A stretch of DNA of 64,000 nt from Streptomyces genisteinicus. GTDB taxonomy: Bacteria; Actinomycetota; Actinomycetes; Streptomycetales; Streptomycetaceae. The stretch covers positions 1,777,501 to 1,841,500 of the forward strand of contig NZ_CP060825.1 of NCBI RefSeq assembly GCF_014489615.1, written 5' to 3'. The notes below the pieces were generated by a model that saw nothing but the letters and a program-made list of their open reading frames with translations, did not search any database and had not been told where the DNA came from. Made by a program: the position numbers and the translations under genes. The stretch's first letter is position 1. The number at the start of each line of letters is the position of its first letter. This document shows positions 55,710 to 63,113 of the stretch, piece by piece.

Positions 55710-55991
55710 GTGATCACCGCCATCGTGCTCATCAAGACCAGCGTGGACCGCATCCCGGAGATCGCCGAGTCGATCGCCGCGCTGGACAGCGTCAGCGAGG
55801 TCTTCTCCGTGACGGGGACCTACGACCTGATCGCCATGGTGCGGGTGGCCAGGCACGACGACCTGGCCGACGTGATCCCCGGCCGGATCAGCAAGATCCC
55901 CGGTGTCGAGGGGACCGACACGCACGTGGCGTTCCGCACCTACTCCCAGCACGACCTGGAGGCCGCGTTCGCCATCGGCCTCGACTCCTGA
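55710..55991 (+). CDS. Stand-alone Lrp/AsnC ligand-binding (RAM) domain protein
   Basis: Protein of 93 residues made only of the RAM domain (VITAIVLIKTSVDRIPEIAE, VTGTYDLIAMVRV, HVAFRTYSQHDLEAAFAIG). It lacks the helix-turn-helix of Lrp regulators, so it may sense amino acids or bind a full-length Lrp. AGGGAGAAGGA precedes the GTG; TAGGCT at 55651-55656 is a likely -10. A CTGCAGCGG direct repeat (14-bp period) lies in the leader. Confidence 0.88.
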   Translation: MITAIVLIKTSVDRIPEIAESIAALDSVSEVFSVTGTYDLIAMVRVARHDDLADVIPGRISKIPGVEGTDTHVAFRTYSQHDLEAAFAIGLDS

Positions 55992-56007
55992 GCCCGCCGG
56001 TCCGGCC

Positions 56008-56030
56008 GGCGGCCGCACTCCGCGGCCGCC
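56008..56030 (+). terminator. 9-bp stem-loop terminator
   Basis: GGCGGCCGC and GCGGCCGCC pair around ACTCC, 17 bp past the preceding stop. Confidence 0.7.
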
Positions 56031-56051
56031 CGCGAGCCCGCGGCACCGCAC

Positions 56052-56079
56052 ATGAAGGAATCCTCATCCCCGCCTCATC
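56052..56079 (+). promoter_or_regulatory. 11-bp-phased direct repeats, site 1
   Basis: ATGAAG at 56052, CTCATC at 56063 and CTCATC at 56074 are spaced exactly 11 bp, i.e. on one face of the helix. The same arrangement lies before the SLC13 gene. Probable binding site of the OmpR-type regulator encoded in this operon. Confidence 0.6.
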
Positions 56080-56103
56080 CCGTGTTTCCCGGCAGGACGC
56101 ACG

Positions 56104-56415
56104 ATGACGGGCATGGCCTTCACCCACCGCATGGCGACGCTCGCCGCAGTCGTCGCCATCCCGCTCGGCATCGCCGCCACCAGCTACGCCCTGACCGACT
56201 CGCCCGGGGACCCCGAGGTGCCGCCCGCGGTCGAGCTGGACGCGACCCCGCGCCCGGCCCCGCCGCCCTCGGGCACGCCCTCCGGCGGCCCGTCCGCGGA
56301 TCCCACCGCCGTCCCGACGACCCCGTCGCCCACCGGGGACGCGGTCGTCCCCGGCCCCGCGGCGACCGACGACGACGACAACGACGACGCCGACGACTCC
56401 GGTGACGAGAACTGA
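56104..56415 (+). CDS. Small secreted acidic protein
   Basis: Protein of 103 residues. A hydrophobic signal (THRMATLAAVVAIPLGIAAT) is followed by a Pro/Thr/Ser-rich mature part and an acidic end (TDDDDNDDADDSGDEN). No domain recognised. It begins the two-component operon and overlaps the kinase gene by 14 bp. Similar small secreted proteins precede sensor kinases in other Streptomyces; it might interact with the sensor. Confidence 0.65.
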   Translation: MTGMAFTHRMATLAAVVAIPLGIAATSYALTDSPGDPEVPPAVELDATPRPAPPPSGTPSGGPSADPTAVPTTPSPTGDAVVPGPAATDDDDNDDADDSGDEN

Positions 56416-57835
56416 CCGCCGGATCTCCGCACGGGTCCGCATCCTGCTCTGGCTCCTGCTGGTCATGACCGTGGCGCTCGGCGCCGTCGCCATGACCACC
56501 AGGTCGCTGCTGCTGCGCGACATCGACCACCGGATCAACCAGCTCCTCACCCAGGAGACCCAGGAGTTCGCGAACTTCGTCCCCCAGGGCGTCGACCCGG
56601 ACACCGGCCGCACCTTCACGGACCCGGACAAGCTGCTGAGGGTCTTCCTCCAGCGCCAGTACTCCGACCCCGACGAGGAACTGCTCGGCCTGACCCGCGC
56701 CCCCGGACAGCGCGTCCACGTGATCCGCCAGTCCCGGGAGATCCGCCCCGACATCGCGCTCCACCCCGACCGGGCCTCGCTCACCGCGATCCTCGACGCG
56801 GAGGGGACCGCGGGGGTGCTCGACCGCCCGCAGGGCGAGGTGCGCTGGGCGAAGGTGCCGATCCGGGCCGCCTCCCCGGGCGCCGAGGCCGCCTTCGTGG
56901 TCGCCTTCCACTCCGACCGCGAACGCGCCGTCGCGGACGAGGCGATCCGCACCCTGCTCGCCATCTCCGGGGTCGCCCTGATCACCGTCACCGGCATCGG
57001 CTGGGCCGTCGCGGGCCGCATCCTGGCACCGGTGCGCGTGGTGCGGGCCACCGCCGAGAAGCTCACCGAGCAGGACCTGACCCGGCGCATACCGGTACAG
57101 GGCCGCGACGACATCGCCGCACTCGCCGAGACCTTCAACGCCATGCTGGACCGGCTGGAGCGGGCGTTCGCCGGGCAGCGGCAGTTCGTCGACGACGCCG
57201 GGCACGAACTGCGCACCCCGATCACCATCGTGCGCGGCCATCTGGAGCTGATGGGCGACGACCCGGCGGAGCAGCGCGAGACGGTCCGGCTGGTCACCGA
57301 CGAGCTGGACCGGATGAGCCGGATCGTCGAGGACCTGCTGCTGCTGGCGAAGGCCGAACGGCCGGACTTCGTCCGCCCCGAGCCGGTCCAGCTCGGCGAA
57401 CTGACCGCCGACGTCTTCGTCAAGGCCCGGGCGCTCGGGGAACGCGACTGGGTGCTCGACCAGGTCGCCGACCGCGAGGCCCAGCTCGACCCCCAGCGCA
57501 TCACCCAGGCCATGGTGCAGCTCGCGCAGAACGCGGTCCAGCACACCGTGCCCGGCGCCCGGATCCGCATCGGCTCGCACGAGACCGAGGGCCGCGTCGA
57601 GCTGTACGTGGCGGACAGCGGGCCGGGCGTGCAGCCCCAGGACGCCGAGGTGATCTTCGAACGGTTCCGTCGCGGGACCGCCCGCCGCGGCGCCCGCACC
57701 AGCGGGGCGGGACTGGGCCTGTCCATCGTCCGCGCCATAGCCGAGGGCCACCGGGGCGGCCGCGTGGAGCTGCGCGCCGCCGAAGGGCCGGGCAGCGGCG
57801 CCGTGTTCGTACTCGTCCTGGAGGAAGCCCTGTGA
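56402..57835 (+). CDS. Two-component sensor histidine kinase
   Basis: Membrane kinase of 477 residues. First helix about 12-32, extracytoplasmic sensor domain 35-175, second helix about 178-200, HAMP domain (ILAPVRVVRATAEKLTEQDL) to 250, HisKA with phosphoacceptor His268 in DDAGHELRTPIT, and an ATPase domain with QLAQNAVQHTVPGA, VADSGPGVQ and GAGLGLSIV. It starts within the preceding small gene and overlaps the regulator gene by four bases. Confidence 0.94.
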   Translation: MTRTDRRISARVRILLWLLLVMTVALGAVAMTTRSLLLRDIDHRINQLLTQETQEFANFVPQGVDPDTGRTFTDPDKLLRVFLQRQYSDPDEELLGLTRAPGQRVHVIRQSREIRPDIALHPDRASLTAILDAEGTAGVLDRPQGEVRWAKVPIRAASPGAEAAFVVAFHSDRERAVADEAIRTLLAISGVALITVTGIGWAVAGRILAPVRVVRATAEKLTEQDLTRRIPVQGRDDIAALAETFNAMLDRLERAFAGQRQFVDDAGHELRTPITIVRGHLELMGDDPAEQRETVRLVTDELDRMSRIVEDLLLLAKAERPDFVRPEPVQLGELTADVFVKARALGERDWVLDQVADREAQLDPQRITQAMVQLAQNAVQHTVPGARIRIGSHETEGRVELYVADSGPGVQPQDAEVIFERFRRGTARRGARTSGAGLGLSIVRAIAEGHRGGRVELRAAEGPGSGAVFVLVLEEAL

Positions 57836-58491
57836 ACCGCATTCTGATTGCCGAGGACGAGGACCGGATCGCCTCCTTCGTGGAGAAGGGCCTGCGGGCC
57901 AACGGCTTCACCACGACCGTCGCCGCCGACGGCGACACCGCGCTCGACTACGCGGTCAGCGGCGGCTTCGACCTGATGCTGCTGGACATCGGCCTGCCGG
58001 GCCGGGACGGCTTCACCGTGCTGCGCGAGCTGCGCGAGGCGCGGGTCACCCTGCCCGTCGTCGTGCTGACGGCCCGCGACTCGGTACGGGACACGGTCGC
58101 CGGCCTGGAAGGCGGTGCGGACGACTGGATGACCAAGCCGTTCCGCTTCGAGGAACTGCTGGCCCGGGTGCGGCTGCGGCTGCGCACCGCGGCCCGCGCC
58201 CCCGAGGTGACGGTGCTGCGCAGCGGCGACCTGACCCTGGACCTGCGCACCCGCAGGGCGCGGGCGTCCGAGCGCACCGTGGACCTGACGGCCCGTGAGT
58301 TCGTGCTGCTGGAACTGTTCCTGCGGCATCCGGGGCAGGTGCTGAGCCGGGAGCAGATCCTCTCCCACGTCTGGGGCTACGACTTCGACCCGGGCTCCAA
58401 CATCGTGGACGTGTACGTCAGGGCGCTGCGCAAGAAGCTGGGCGCCGAACGCCTGGAGACCGTGCGGGGCATGGGCTACCGGCTGCCCTGA
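57832..58491 (+). CDS. OmpR/PhoB-family response regulator
   Basis: Regulator of 219 residues. The receiver has acidic residues Glu8-Asp9 and phosphoacceptor Asp52 in LMLLDIGLPGRDG; Lys in DDWMTKPF. The winged helix at the C-terminus shows LTAREFVLLELFLRHPGQVL, NIVDVYVRALRKKLG and GMGYRLP. Its likely binding sites are the 11-bp-phased repeats at 56052-56079 and 58511-58549. Confidence 0.95.
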   Translation: MNRILIAEDEDRIASFVEKGLRANGFTTTVAADGDTALDYAVSGGFDLMLLDIGLPGRDGFTVLRELREARVTLPVVVLTARDSVRDTVAGLEGGADDWMTKPFRFEELLARVRLRLRTAARAPEVTVLRSGDLTLDLRTRRARASERTVDLTAREFVLLELFLRHPGQVLSREQILSHVWGYDFDPGSNIVDVYVRALRKKLGAERLETVRGMGYRLP

Positions 58492-58510
58492 GCCGCGCGC
58501 CCCGACGCCG

Positions 58511-58549
58511 ATGAAGTTCCCTTCATCGACGGCTCATCAGCGGCTCACG
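58511..58549 (+). promoter_or_regulatory. 11-bp-phased direct repeats, site 2
   Basis: ATGAAG at 58511, TTCATC at 58522, CTCATC at 58533 and CTCACG at 58544 follow each other at exactly 11 bp, ending 23 bp before the SLC13 start. ATGAAG/TTCATC is also an inverted repeat. Confidence 0.65.
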
Positions 58550-58571
58550 GCCCCGCCGAAGACTGGATGCC

Positions 58572-59993
58572 GTGAACCTCTCCCTGCGCCAGGCGGCCTG
58601 GCTCTGCGCGGCGCTCAGCGTCTGCGCCCTGCTCGCCGTACCGGGCGTCCTCCCCTCGCTGGGCGGTGACGCGCGGCTCACCCTCGCGGTGTTCGCGCTC
58701 GCCACCTGCGCCTGGATCGCCGCCCCGGTCGACGACACCTACGTCGCCCTGGGCGCCGGCCTCGCGCTCACCGCGACCGGCGTGATCAGCTCCGACACGC
58801 TCTTCGCCACCCTCGGGGACGCGACGATCTGGCTGCTGATCTGCGCGTTCGTCATCGCCGCCGCGGTCACCAGGACCGGTCTCGCCGGGCGGGCCGCCGC
58901 CTTCCTGGTCAGCGGGGCCCGCAGTGTGCGGCAACTGGTGCACCTGACCACGGCCGCGCTGGTGGTGACCGCCTTCGCGGTGCCGGCCACCTCCGGCCGC
59001 GCGGCCCTCGCGCTGCCGGTGTTCCTGGCGCTCGCCCGGGCGCTGTCCGGGCGGCGGCGGCTGGTGGTGATGCTGGCTCTGCTCTTCCCGACGGTGATCC
59101 TGCTCTCGGCGGTGGCCACCCTGATCGGCGCGGGCGCCCATCTGATCACGGTGGGCGTGCTGTTCGAGCAGACCGGGCAGCGGATCGGCTTCGTCGAGTG
59201 GCTGGTGCTCGGACTGCCGCTCGCTGTCGTCGCCTCCCATCTGGCGGCCGAGGCCGTGCTGCTGACGACGACCTCCCGCGCCGACCGCAAGGGGCCGGTG
59301 AGGATCACGGCCGAACAGCTCCAGGAGCACTCCCCCACCCCGGTCACCGGCCCCCTCGGCACGGCGGAGGCCCGCTGCGCGGTGCTGCTCGCGACCGTGG
59401 TCGCCCTCTGGTGCAGCGAACCGCTGCACGGGGTTCCGCCGGCCCTGGTCGCGCTGATCGGCGCCGTCGTCGCGGCCTCCCCCGCGCTCGGCACGGTCGG
59501 GCTGAAGGACGCTCTGCGGACCGTGCCCTGGCCGCTGCTGCTGTTCATGGCGGCGACCACCGCGATGGGTGTGGCCCTGGTCGACTCGGGCGCCGCGGGC
59601 CATCTGACGGGCGGCCTGCCCGGCTCGGTGCCGCCGTGGCTCTTCCTCACCGTGGTCGTGCTGGTCAGCACCGCGGCCCATCTGGTGCTCCAGTCCCGCT
59701 CGGCACGTTCGTCGGTCCTGGTGCCGCTGGTGGTGGCGGCGGCCGTGGGCTCCGGCGTCAACCCGGTGGCCGCCGCCCTGGCTTCGACGGCGGCGGCCGG
59801 CTTCTGCCACACCCTGCCCGCCTCCGCGAAGCCGGTCACCCTCTTCTTCGAACCACCGGAGAAGGTCCCCACCTTCACCCCGCGCGACCTGCTGCGGCTC
59901 TCGGCGCTCCTCGCGCCGCTCAGCGCGGCGGTGGTGCTGCTGTTCGTCCTCCTGGTCTGGCCGCTGCTCGGCGTGCCCGTCCTCCCGGAGTAG
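58572..59993 (+). CDS. SLC13/DASS family anion transporter
   Basis: Transporter of 473 residues with about 11 to 12 hydrophobic helices. It belongs to the divalent anion:sodium symporter group; ATSGRAALALPVF and SRSARSSVLVPLV are the two inverted-repeat signature regions with TSG- and SRS-type motifs. Substrates of the family are dicarboxylates, citrate or sulfate. The following gene is glycerate kinase, which hints at an organic acid such as glycerate. GTG start. Predicted target of the upstream two-component system. Confidence 0.85.
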   Translation: MNLSLRQAAWLCAALSVCALLAVPGVLPSLGGDARLTLAVFALATCAWIAAPVDDTYVALGAGLALTATGVISSDTLFATLGDATIWLLICAFVIAAAVTRTGLAGRAAAFLVSGARSVRQLVHLTTAALVVTAFAVPATSGRAALALPVFLALARALSGRRRLVVMLALLFPTVILLSAVATLIGAGAHLITVGVLFEQTGQRIGFVEWLVLGLPLAVVASHLAAEAVLLTTTSRADRKGPVRITAEQLQEHSPTPVTGPLGTAEARCAVLLATVVALWCSEPLHGVPPALVALIGAVVAASPALGTVGLKDALRTVPWPLLLFMAATTAMGVALVDSGAAGHLTGGLPGSVPPWLFLTVVVLVSTAAHLVLQSRSARSSVLVPLVVAAAVGSGVNPVAAALASTAAAGFCHTLPASAKPVTLFFEPPEKVPTFTPRDLLRLSALLAPLSAAVVLLFVLLVWPLLGVPVLPE

Positions 59994-60110
59994 GGGCCCG
60001 CGGCGCCGCCGCTCCCCGCCCCCCCTGCCGGGCACCGCACCGGCACCTCCCCCGCGCCCCGCGGCGCGGGCCGGCCCCGGACCTCCGGGATCCACACGAA
60101 AGGCCCCGCC

Positions 60111-61271
60111 ATGAGCCACCGCCCGTACCGAGTCGCCGTCGCCCCGAGCGGCTTCAAGGAGTCCCTGTCCGCCCGCGAGGCCGCCCTGTCCATCGCCGAG
60201 GGCCTGCGCCGGGTGGTCCCCGACGCCGAGCTCGACCTCATACCTCTCGTCGACGGCGGCGAGGGCACGGCCGAGGCGCTGGCCGAGGCGACCGGCGGCC
60301 GGCTGGTGCCGTGCACCGCGACCGGGCCGGTCGGGCTGCCGGTGCGCACCCACTTCGCCGTGCTCGGCGACGGCACCGCCGTCGTGGAGATGGCCGCCGT
60401 CGCCGGGCTCGGCCTGGTGCCGCGCGACCGCCGCGACCCTTGCGCCACCACCACGTACGGTGTGGGCGAGCTGATCCGGGAGGCCCTCGGCACCGGCGCC
60501 CGGCGGATTCTCGTCGGCTGCGGCGACTCCGGCACCAGTGACGGCGGCGCCGGCGCGCTGCGGGCCCTCGGCGCGCGGCTGCTGGACGCCCGGGGCCGCG
60601 AACTGCCCGACGGCGGGGCCGCGCTGGCCCGGCTCGACCGGATCGACGCCTCGGCCCTGGACCCCCGGCTGCGCCGGACCGCGATCCTGGTGGCCTGCAA
60701 CCCGTTCAACGTGCTCTGCGGGGAGCGCGGGGTGGCAAGGGTCTTCGGCCCGCAGAAGGGCGCGGGCCCCGCCGACGTCGTGCGCCTGTCGGCGGCCCTG
60801 GAACGCTGGGCCACCGTGCTGACGCGCGACCTCGCGCCCGGCACCGACCTGGCGGCCGCGCCCGGCACCGGTGCCTCGGGCGGACTCGGCGCGGGCCTCG
60901 CCGCCCTCGGCGCCCGGCTGCTGCCGCGCTTCGAGGTCCTGCTGGACCACATCGACCTGGACGCCCGGCTCGCCCGGGCCGACCTGGTCATCACCGCCGA
61001 GGGCTCCCTCGACCGGCAGACCGTGCGCGGCAAGGTGCCCGCCGAGGTGGCCCGCCGGGCGAAGGCGCTCGGCGTGCCCGTGCTCGCGCTGGCGGGCACC
61101 CTCGGACAGGGGGTCGACGAGGTCACGGCCGCCGGGGTGGACGCCTACGGATCGATCCTGCCCGCACCCGTGGCGCTGCCCGAAGCGCTGGACCGCGCGG
61201 GCGAGTTCCTCGCCGACGCGGCCGAACGCACCCTGCGGATGGTGCTGGTGGGGACCCGGCTCGCGGCCTGA
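60111..61271 (+). CDS. Glycerate kinase
   Basis: Glycerate kinase of the GarK/GlxK fold, 386 residues. Motifs: VAVAPSGFKESLSAREAA at the start, IPLVDGGEGTAEAL, GCGDSGTSDGGAGALRALGA and PGTGASGGLGAGLAALGA, then ITAEGSLDRQTVRGKVP. Phosphorylates glycerate, probably to 2-phosphoglycerate. It lies 117 bp after the SLC13 transporter; uptake and use of one substrate is a reasonable inference. Confidence 0.92.
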   Translation: MSHRPYRVAVAPSGFKESLSAREAALSIAEGLRRVVPDAELDLIPLVDGGEGTAEALAEATGGRLVPCTATGPVGLPVRTHFAVLGDGTAVVEMAAVAGLGLVPRDRRDPCATTTYGVGELIREALGTGARRILVGCGDSGTSDGGAGALRALGARLLDARGRELPDGGAALARLDRIDASALDPRLRRTAILVACNPFNVLCGERGVARVFGPQKGAGPADVVRLSAALERWATVLTRDLAPGTDLAAAPGTGASGGLGAGLAALGARLLPRFEVLLDHIDLDARLARADLVITAEGSLDRQTVRGKVPAEVARRAKALGVPVLALAGTLGQGVDEVTAAGVDAYGSILPAPVALPEALDRAGEFLADAAERTLRMVLVGTRLAA

Positions 61272-61278
61272 GCCGCGC

Positions 61279-61294
61279 GGCGCCGGAGCGCCGG
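61279..61294. terminator. Short bidirectional stem-loop
   Basis: CGGCGC-CGGA-GCGCCG lies between the convergent glycerate kinase and aminotransferase genes. Confidence 0.5.
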
Positions 61295-61326
61295 GCCCGG
61301 CCGGTCCGGTCCCGTCCCGCCCCGCG

Positions 61327-62739
61327 TCAGCCGCGGTCGGGCACGCAGCGGCCGTCCTCGGTGCGGTACTTCCACTGCGCGCCCTCGCGCACCAGCTCCC
61401 GCACCGCCGTCACGAAGCGCTCGACGTGCTCGTCGGGGGTGCCGGCGCCGAAGCTCACCCGGATCGCGTTCAGCGACCGCTCGCCCGGGGCGGCGTCGGG
61501 CGCACCGCACTCGCCGACGTCCTGCGGCTCGCTGCCGAGCAGGGTCCGCACGAGCGGGTGGGCGCAGAACAGCCCGTCGCGGACGCCGATCCCGTACTCG
61601 GCGGAGAGGGCGGCGGCGAAGTGGGAGCTGTTCCAGCCGTCGACGACGAAGGAGATGACGCCGACCCGGGGCACGTCGTCCCCGAAGAGGGAGAGCACGC
61701 GCACCTCGGGCACCCCGGCGAGGCCCGCGCGCACCGTGTCGATCAGGTGCCGCTCGCGGGCGACCAGGGAGTCGAAGCCCGCCTCGGTGAGCGCCTTGCA
61801 GGCGGAGGCGATGGCGTAGACGCCGATGACGTTCGGGGAGCCGGCCTCGTGACGGGCGGCCGTGGTGTGCCACTCGACGTCCACGCCGCCGTCCGCGCGC
61901 CGGGCCACCGTGCGCGAGGCGCCGCCGCCCGCGAGGTAGGGCTCGGCCTCCTGGAGCCAGTCGGCCCGGCCGGCGAGCACCCCGGAGCCGAACGGCGCGT
62001 ACAGCTTGTGCCCGGAGAAGGCGACCCAGTCGACGTCCAGCTCCTCGACGGAGACCGGGTGGTGGGGCGCGAGCTGGGCGGCGTCGAGGACGATCCGGGC
62101 GCCGTGGGCGTGCGCCGCGGCGGCGAGCTCCCGCACCGGCCACAGCTCCCCGGTCACGTTGGAGGCGCCGGTGACGCACACCAGGGCGGGACCGTACGGG
62201 TCCCGGCCGGCGAGCGCCCGCTCCAGGGTGTGCACCGCCTCTGCCGGGGTGCGGGGGGCGTCGAGGTAGGTGACGCGGGCGTCGCTCCAGGGCAGCAGCG
62301 AGGCGTGGTGCTCGGTCTCGAAGACGAAGACCTCGCACCCGGCGGGCAGCGCGGCCGCGAGCAGGTTGAGGGAGTCGGTGGTGGAGCGGGTGAAGACGAC
62401 CTGGTCGCCGTCGCGGCAGCCGAGGAACTCGTGGACCGTGCGGCGGCTGTTCTCGAACAGGTCGGTGGACAGCTGCGACAGATAGCCGGCGCCCCGGTGG
62501 ACGCTGCCGTAGTAGGGGGCGTACGCGGCGACGTCGTCCCACACCCGCTGGAGGGCGGGGGCGCTGGCGGCGTAGTCGAGGGCGGCGTACGTGACCTCGC
62601 CGCCGGTCACCAGCGGGACGGTGACGTCGCGGCCGAGCACGGGCAGCGGGGCGGCGCAGCAGGGGTCGGCGTCGGTCGCGGCGGCGGCCGGAGCGGGGAC
62701 GGCGGTGGAGGTGGCGACGGCGTCAGGGCGCACGGACAT
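61327..62739 (-). CDS. Class V aminotransferase / cysteine desulfurase-like protein
   Basis: PLP enzyme of 470 residues. LDYAASAPALQ, VVFTRSTTDSLNLLA, ETEHHASLLPW, VLDAAQLAPH and FSGHKLYAPFGSG with Schiff-base Lys245 match class V enzymes of the NifS/SufS side. The SAM-IV-like riboswitch upstream ties it to sulfur amino-acid metabolism, so desulfuration or a related step is likely; the exact reaction is not known to me. GGGAG precedes the ATG. Confidence 0.88.
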   Translation of the reverse strand: MSVRPDAVATSTAVPAPAAAATDADPCCAAPLPVLGRDVTVPLVTGGEVTYAALDYAASAPALQRVWDDVAAYAPYYGSVHRGAGYLSQLSTDLFENSRRTVHEFLGCRDGDQVVFTRSTTDSLNLLAAALPAGCEVFVFETEHHASLLPWSDARVTYLDAPRTPAEAVHTLERALAGRDPYGPALVCVTGASNVTGELWPVRELAAAAHAHGARIVLDAAQLAPHHPVSVEELDVDWVAFSGHKLYAPFGSGVLAGRADWLQEAEPYLAGGGASRTVARRADGGVDVEWHTTAARHEAGSPNVIGVYAIASACKALTEAGFDSLVARERHLIDTVRAGLAGVPEVRVLSLFGDDVPRVGVISFVVDGWNSSHFAAALSAEYGIGVRDGLFCAHPLVRTLLGSEPQDVGECGAPDAAPGERSLNAIRVSFGAGTPDEHVERFVTAVRELVREGAQWKYRTEDGRCVPDRG

Positions 62740-62846
62740 GGCGGTAACTCCCGGCGGAGAAGGGCGAATCGGCTTCTGCTCACCCGTGAAAGGGGTACGG
62801 GTGTGTTGCCTCGACGCACGGACGACCCGTACGGAGGGTGGAGAAG

Positions 62847-62860
62847 GGGCGGTGACGCCC
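62847..62860 (-). terminator. Possible attenuator hairpin
   Basis: On the minus strand GGGCG-TCAC-CGCCC followed by CTTCTCC begins at the stop codon of the six-codon leader ORF. It may be the expression platform of the riboswitch or an independent attenuator. Confidence 0.4.
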
Positions 62861-62880
62861 TAGCGCATTCGCTTGCTCAC
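62860..62880 (-). CDS. Six-codon leader ORF
   Basis: GTG AGC AAG CGA ATG CGC TAG encodes MSKRMR. GAGGAG lies seven bases before the GTG, a better site than many genes here have, and a hairpin begins at its stop. It sits between the SAM-IV-like element and the aminotransferase gene, a typical place for a regulatory uORF. Translation is not proven. Confidence 0.45.
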   Translation of the reverse strand: MSKRMR

Positions 62881-62899
62881 GGGACAGCTCCTCGAGGAC

Positions 62900-63039
62900 C
62901 AGGACCCCAGAGCCGTGAAGGGGTCCGCGCTTGCCGCAGACCTCGCTGCCTGCGGCCTGGTCTTCACCCGGGGCACCCCGCCACGGACGGAGGGTTGCCG
63001 GACAGCGGGCCGGGGCCGTAATCGCTGTCACTCATGACC
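62900..63039 (-). promoter_or_regulatory. SAM-IV-like riboswitch
   Basis: On the minus strand GGTCATGAGTG opens the P1 stem, closed by GAAGACCAGG. Between them lie CCGGCAACCCTCC and GGCGGGGTGCCCCGGGTGAA, the S-adenosylmethionine-binding core motifs of the SAM-I/SAM-IV clan. Directly 3' come the hairpins GCCGCAG/CTGCGGC (62933-62956) and GGACCCC/GGGGTCC (62902-62926), as expected for SAM-IV, the form common in actinobacteria. Confidence 0.82.
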
Positions 63040-63077
63040 TTGGGAAGCATCCTGCCACATGTCTCGCAGGGTGCAAG

Positions 63078-63106
63078 GGTGCGGTCCGCATCGTGGACCG
63101 CACCCC
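63078..63106 (-). terminator. 11-bp stem-loop terminator of trpD
   Basis: GGGTGCGGTCC and GGACCGCACCC pair exactly around a seven-base loop, eight bases past the trpD stop. Confidence 0.85.
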
Positions 63107-63113
63107 TGCCCTG

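Larger units (their letters stand above)
62740..63113. other. 374-bp regulatory region of the class V aminotransferase
   Basis: Reading on the minus strand: trpD terminator (63078-63106), the SAM-IV-like element (about 62900-63039), a six-codon ORF with its own ribosome binding site (62860-62880), a GGGCG/CGCCC hairpin (62847-62860) and about 110 nt more of leader. Confidence 0.75.
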
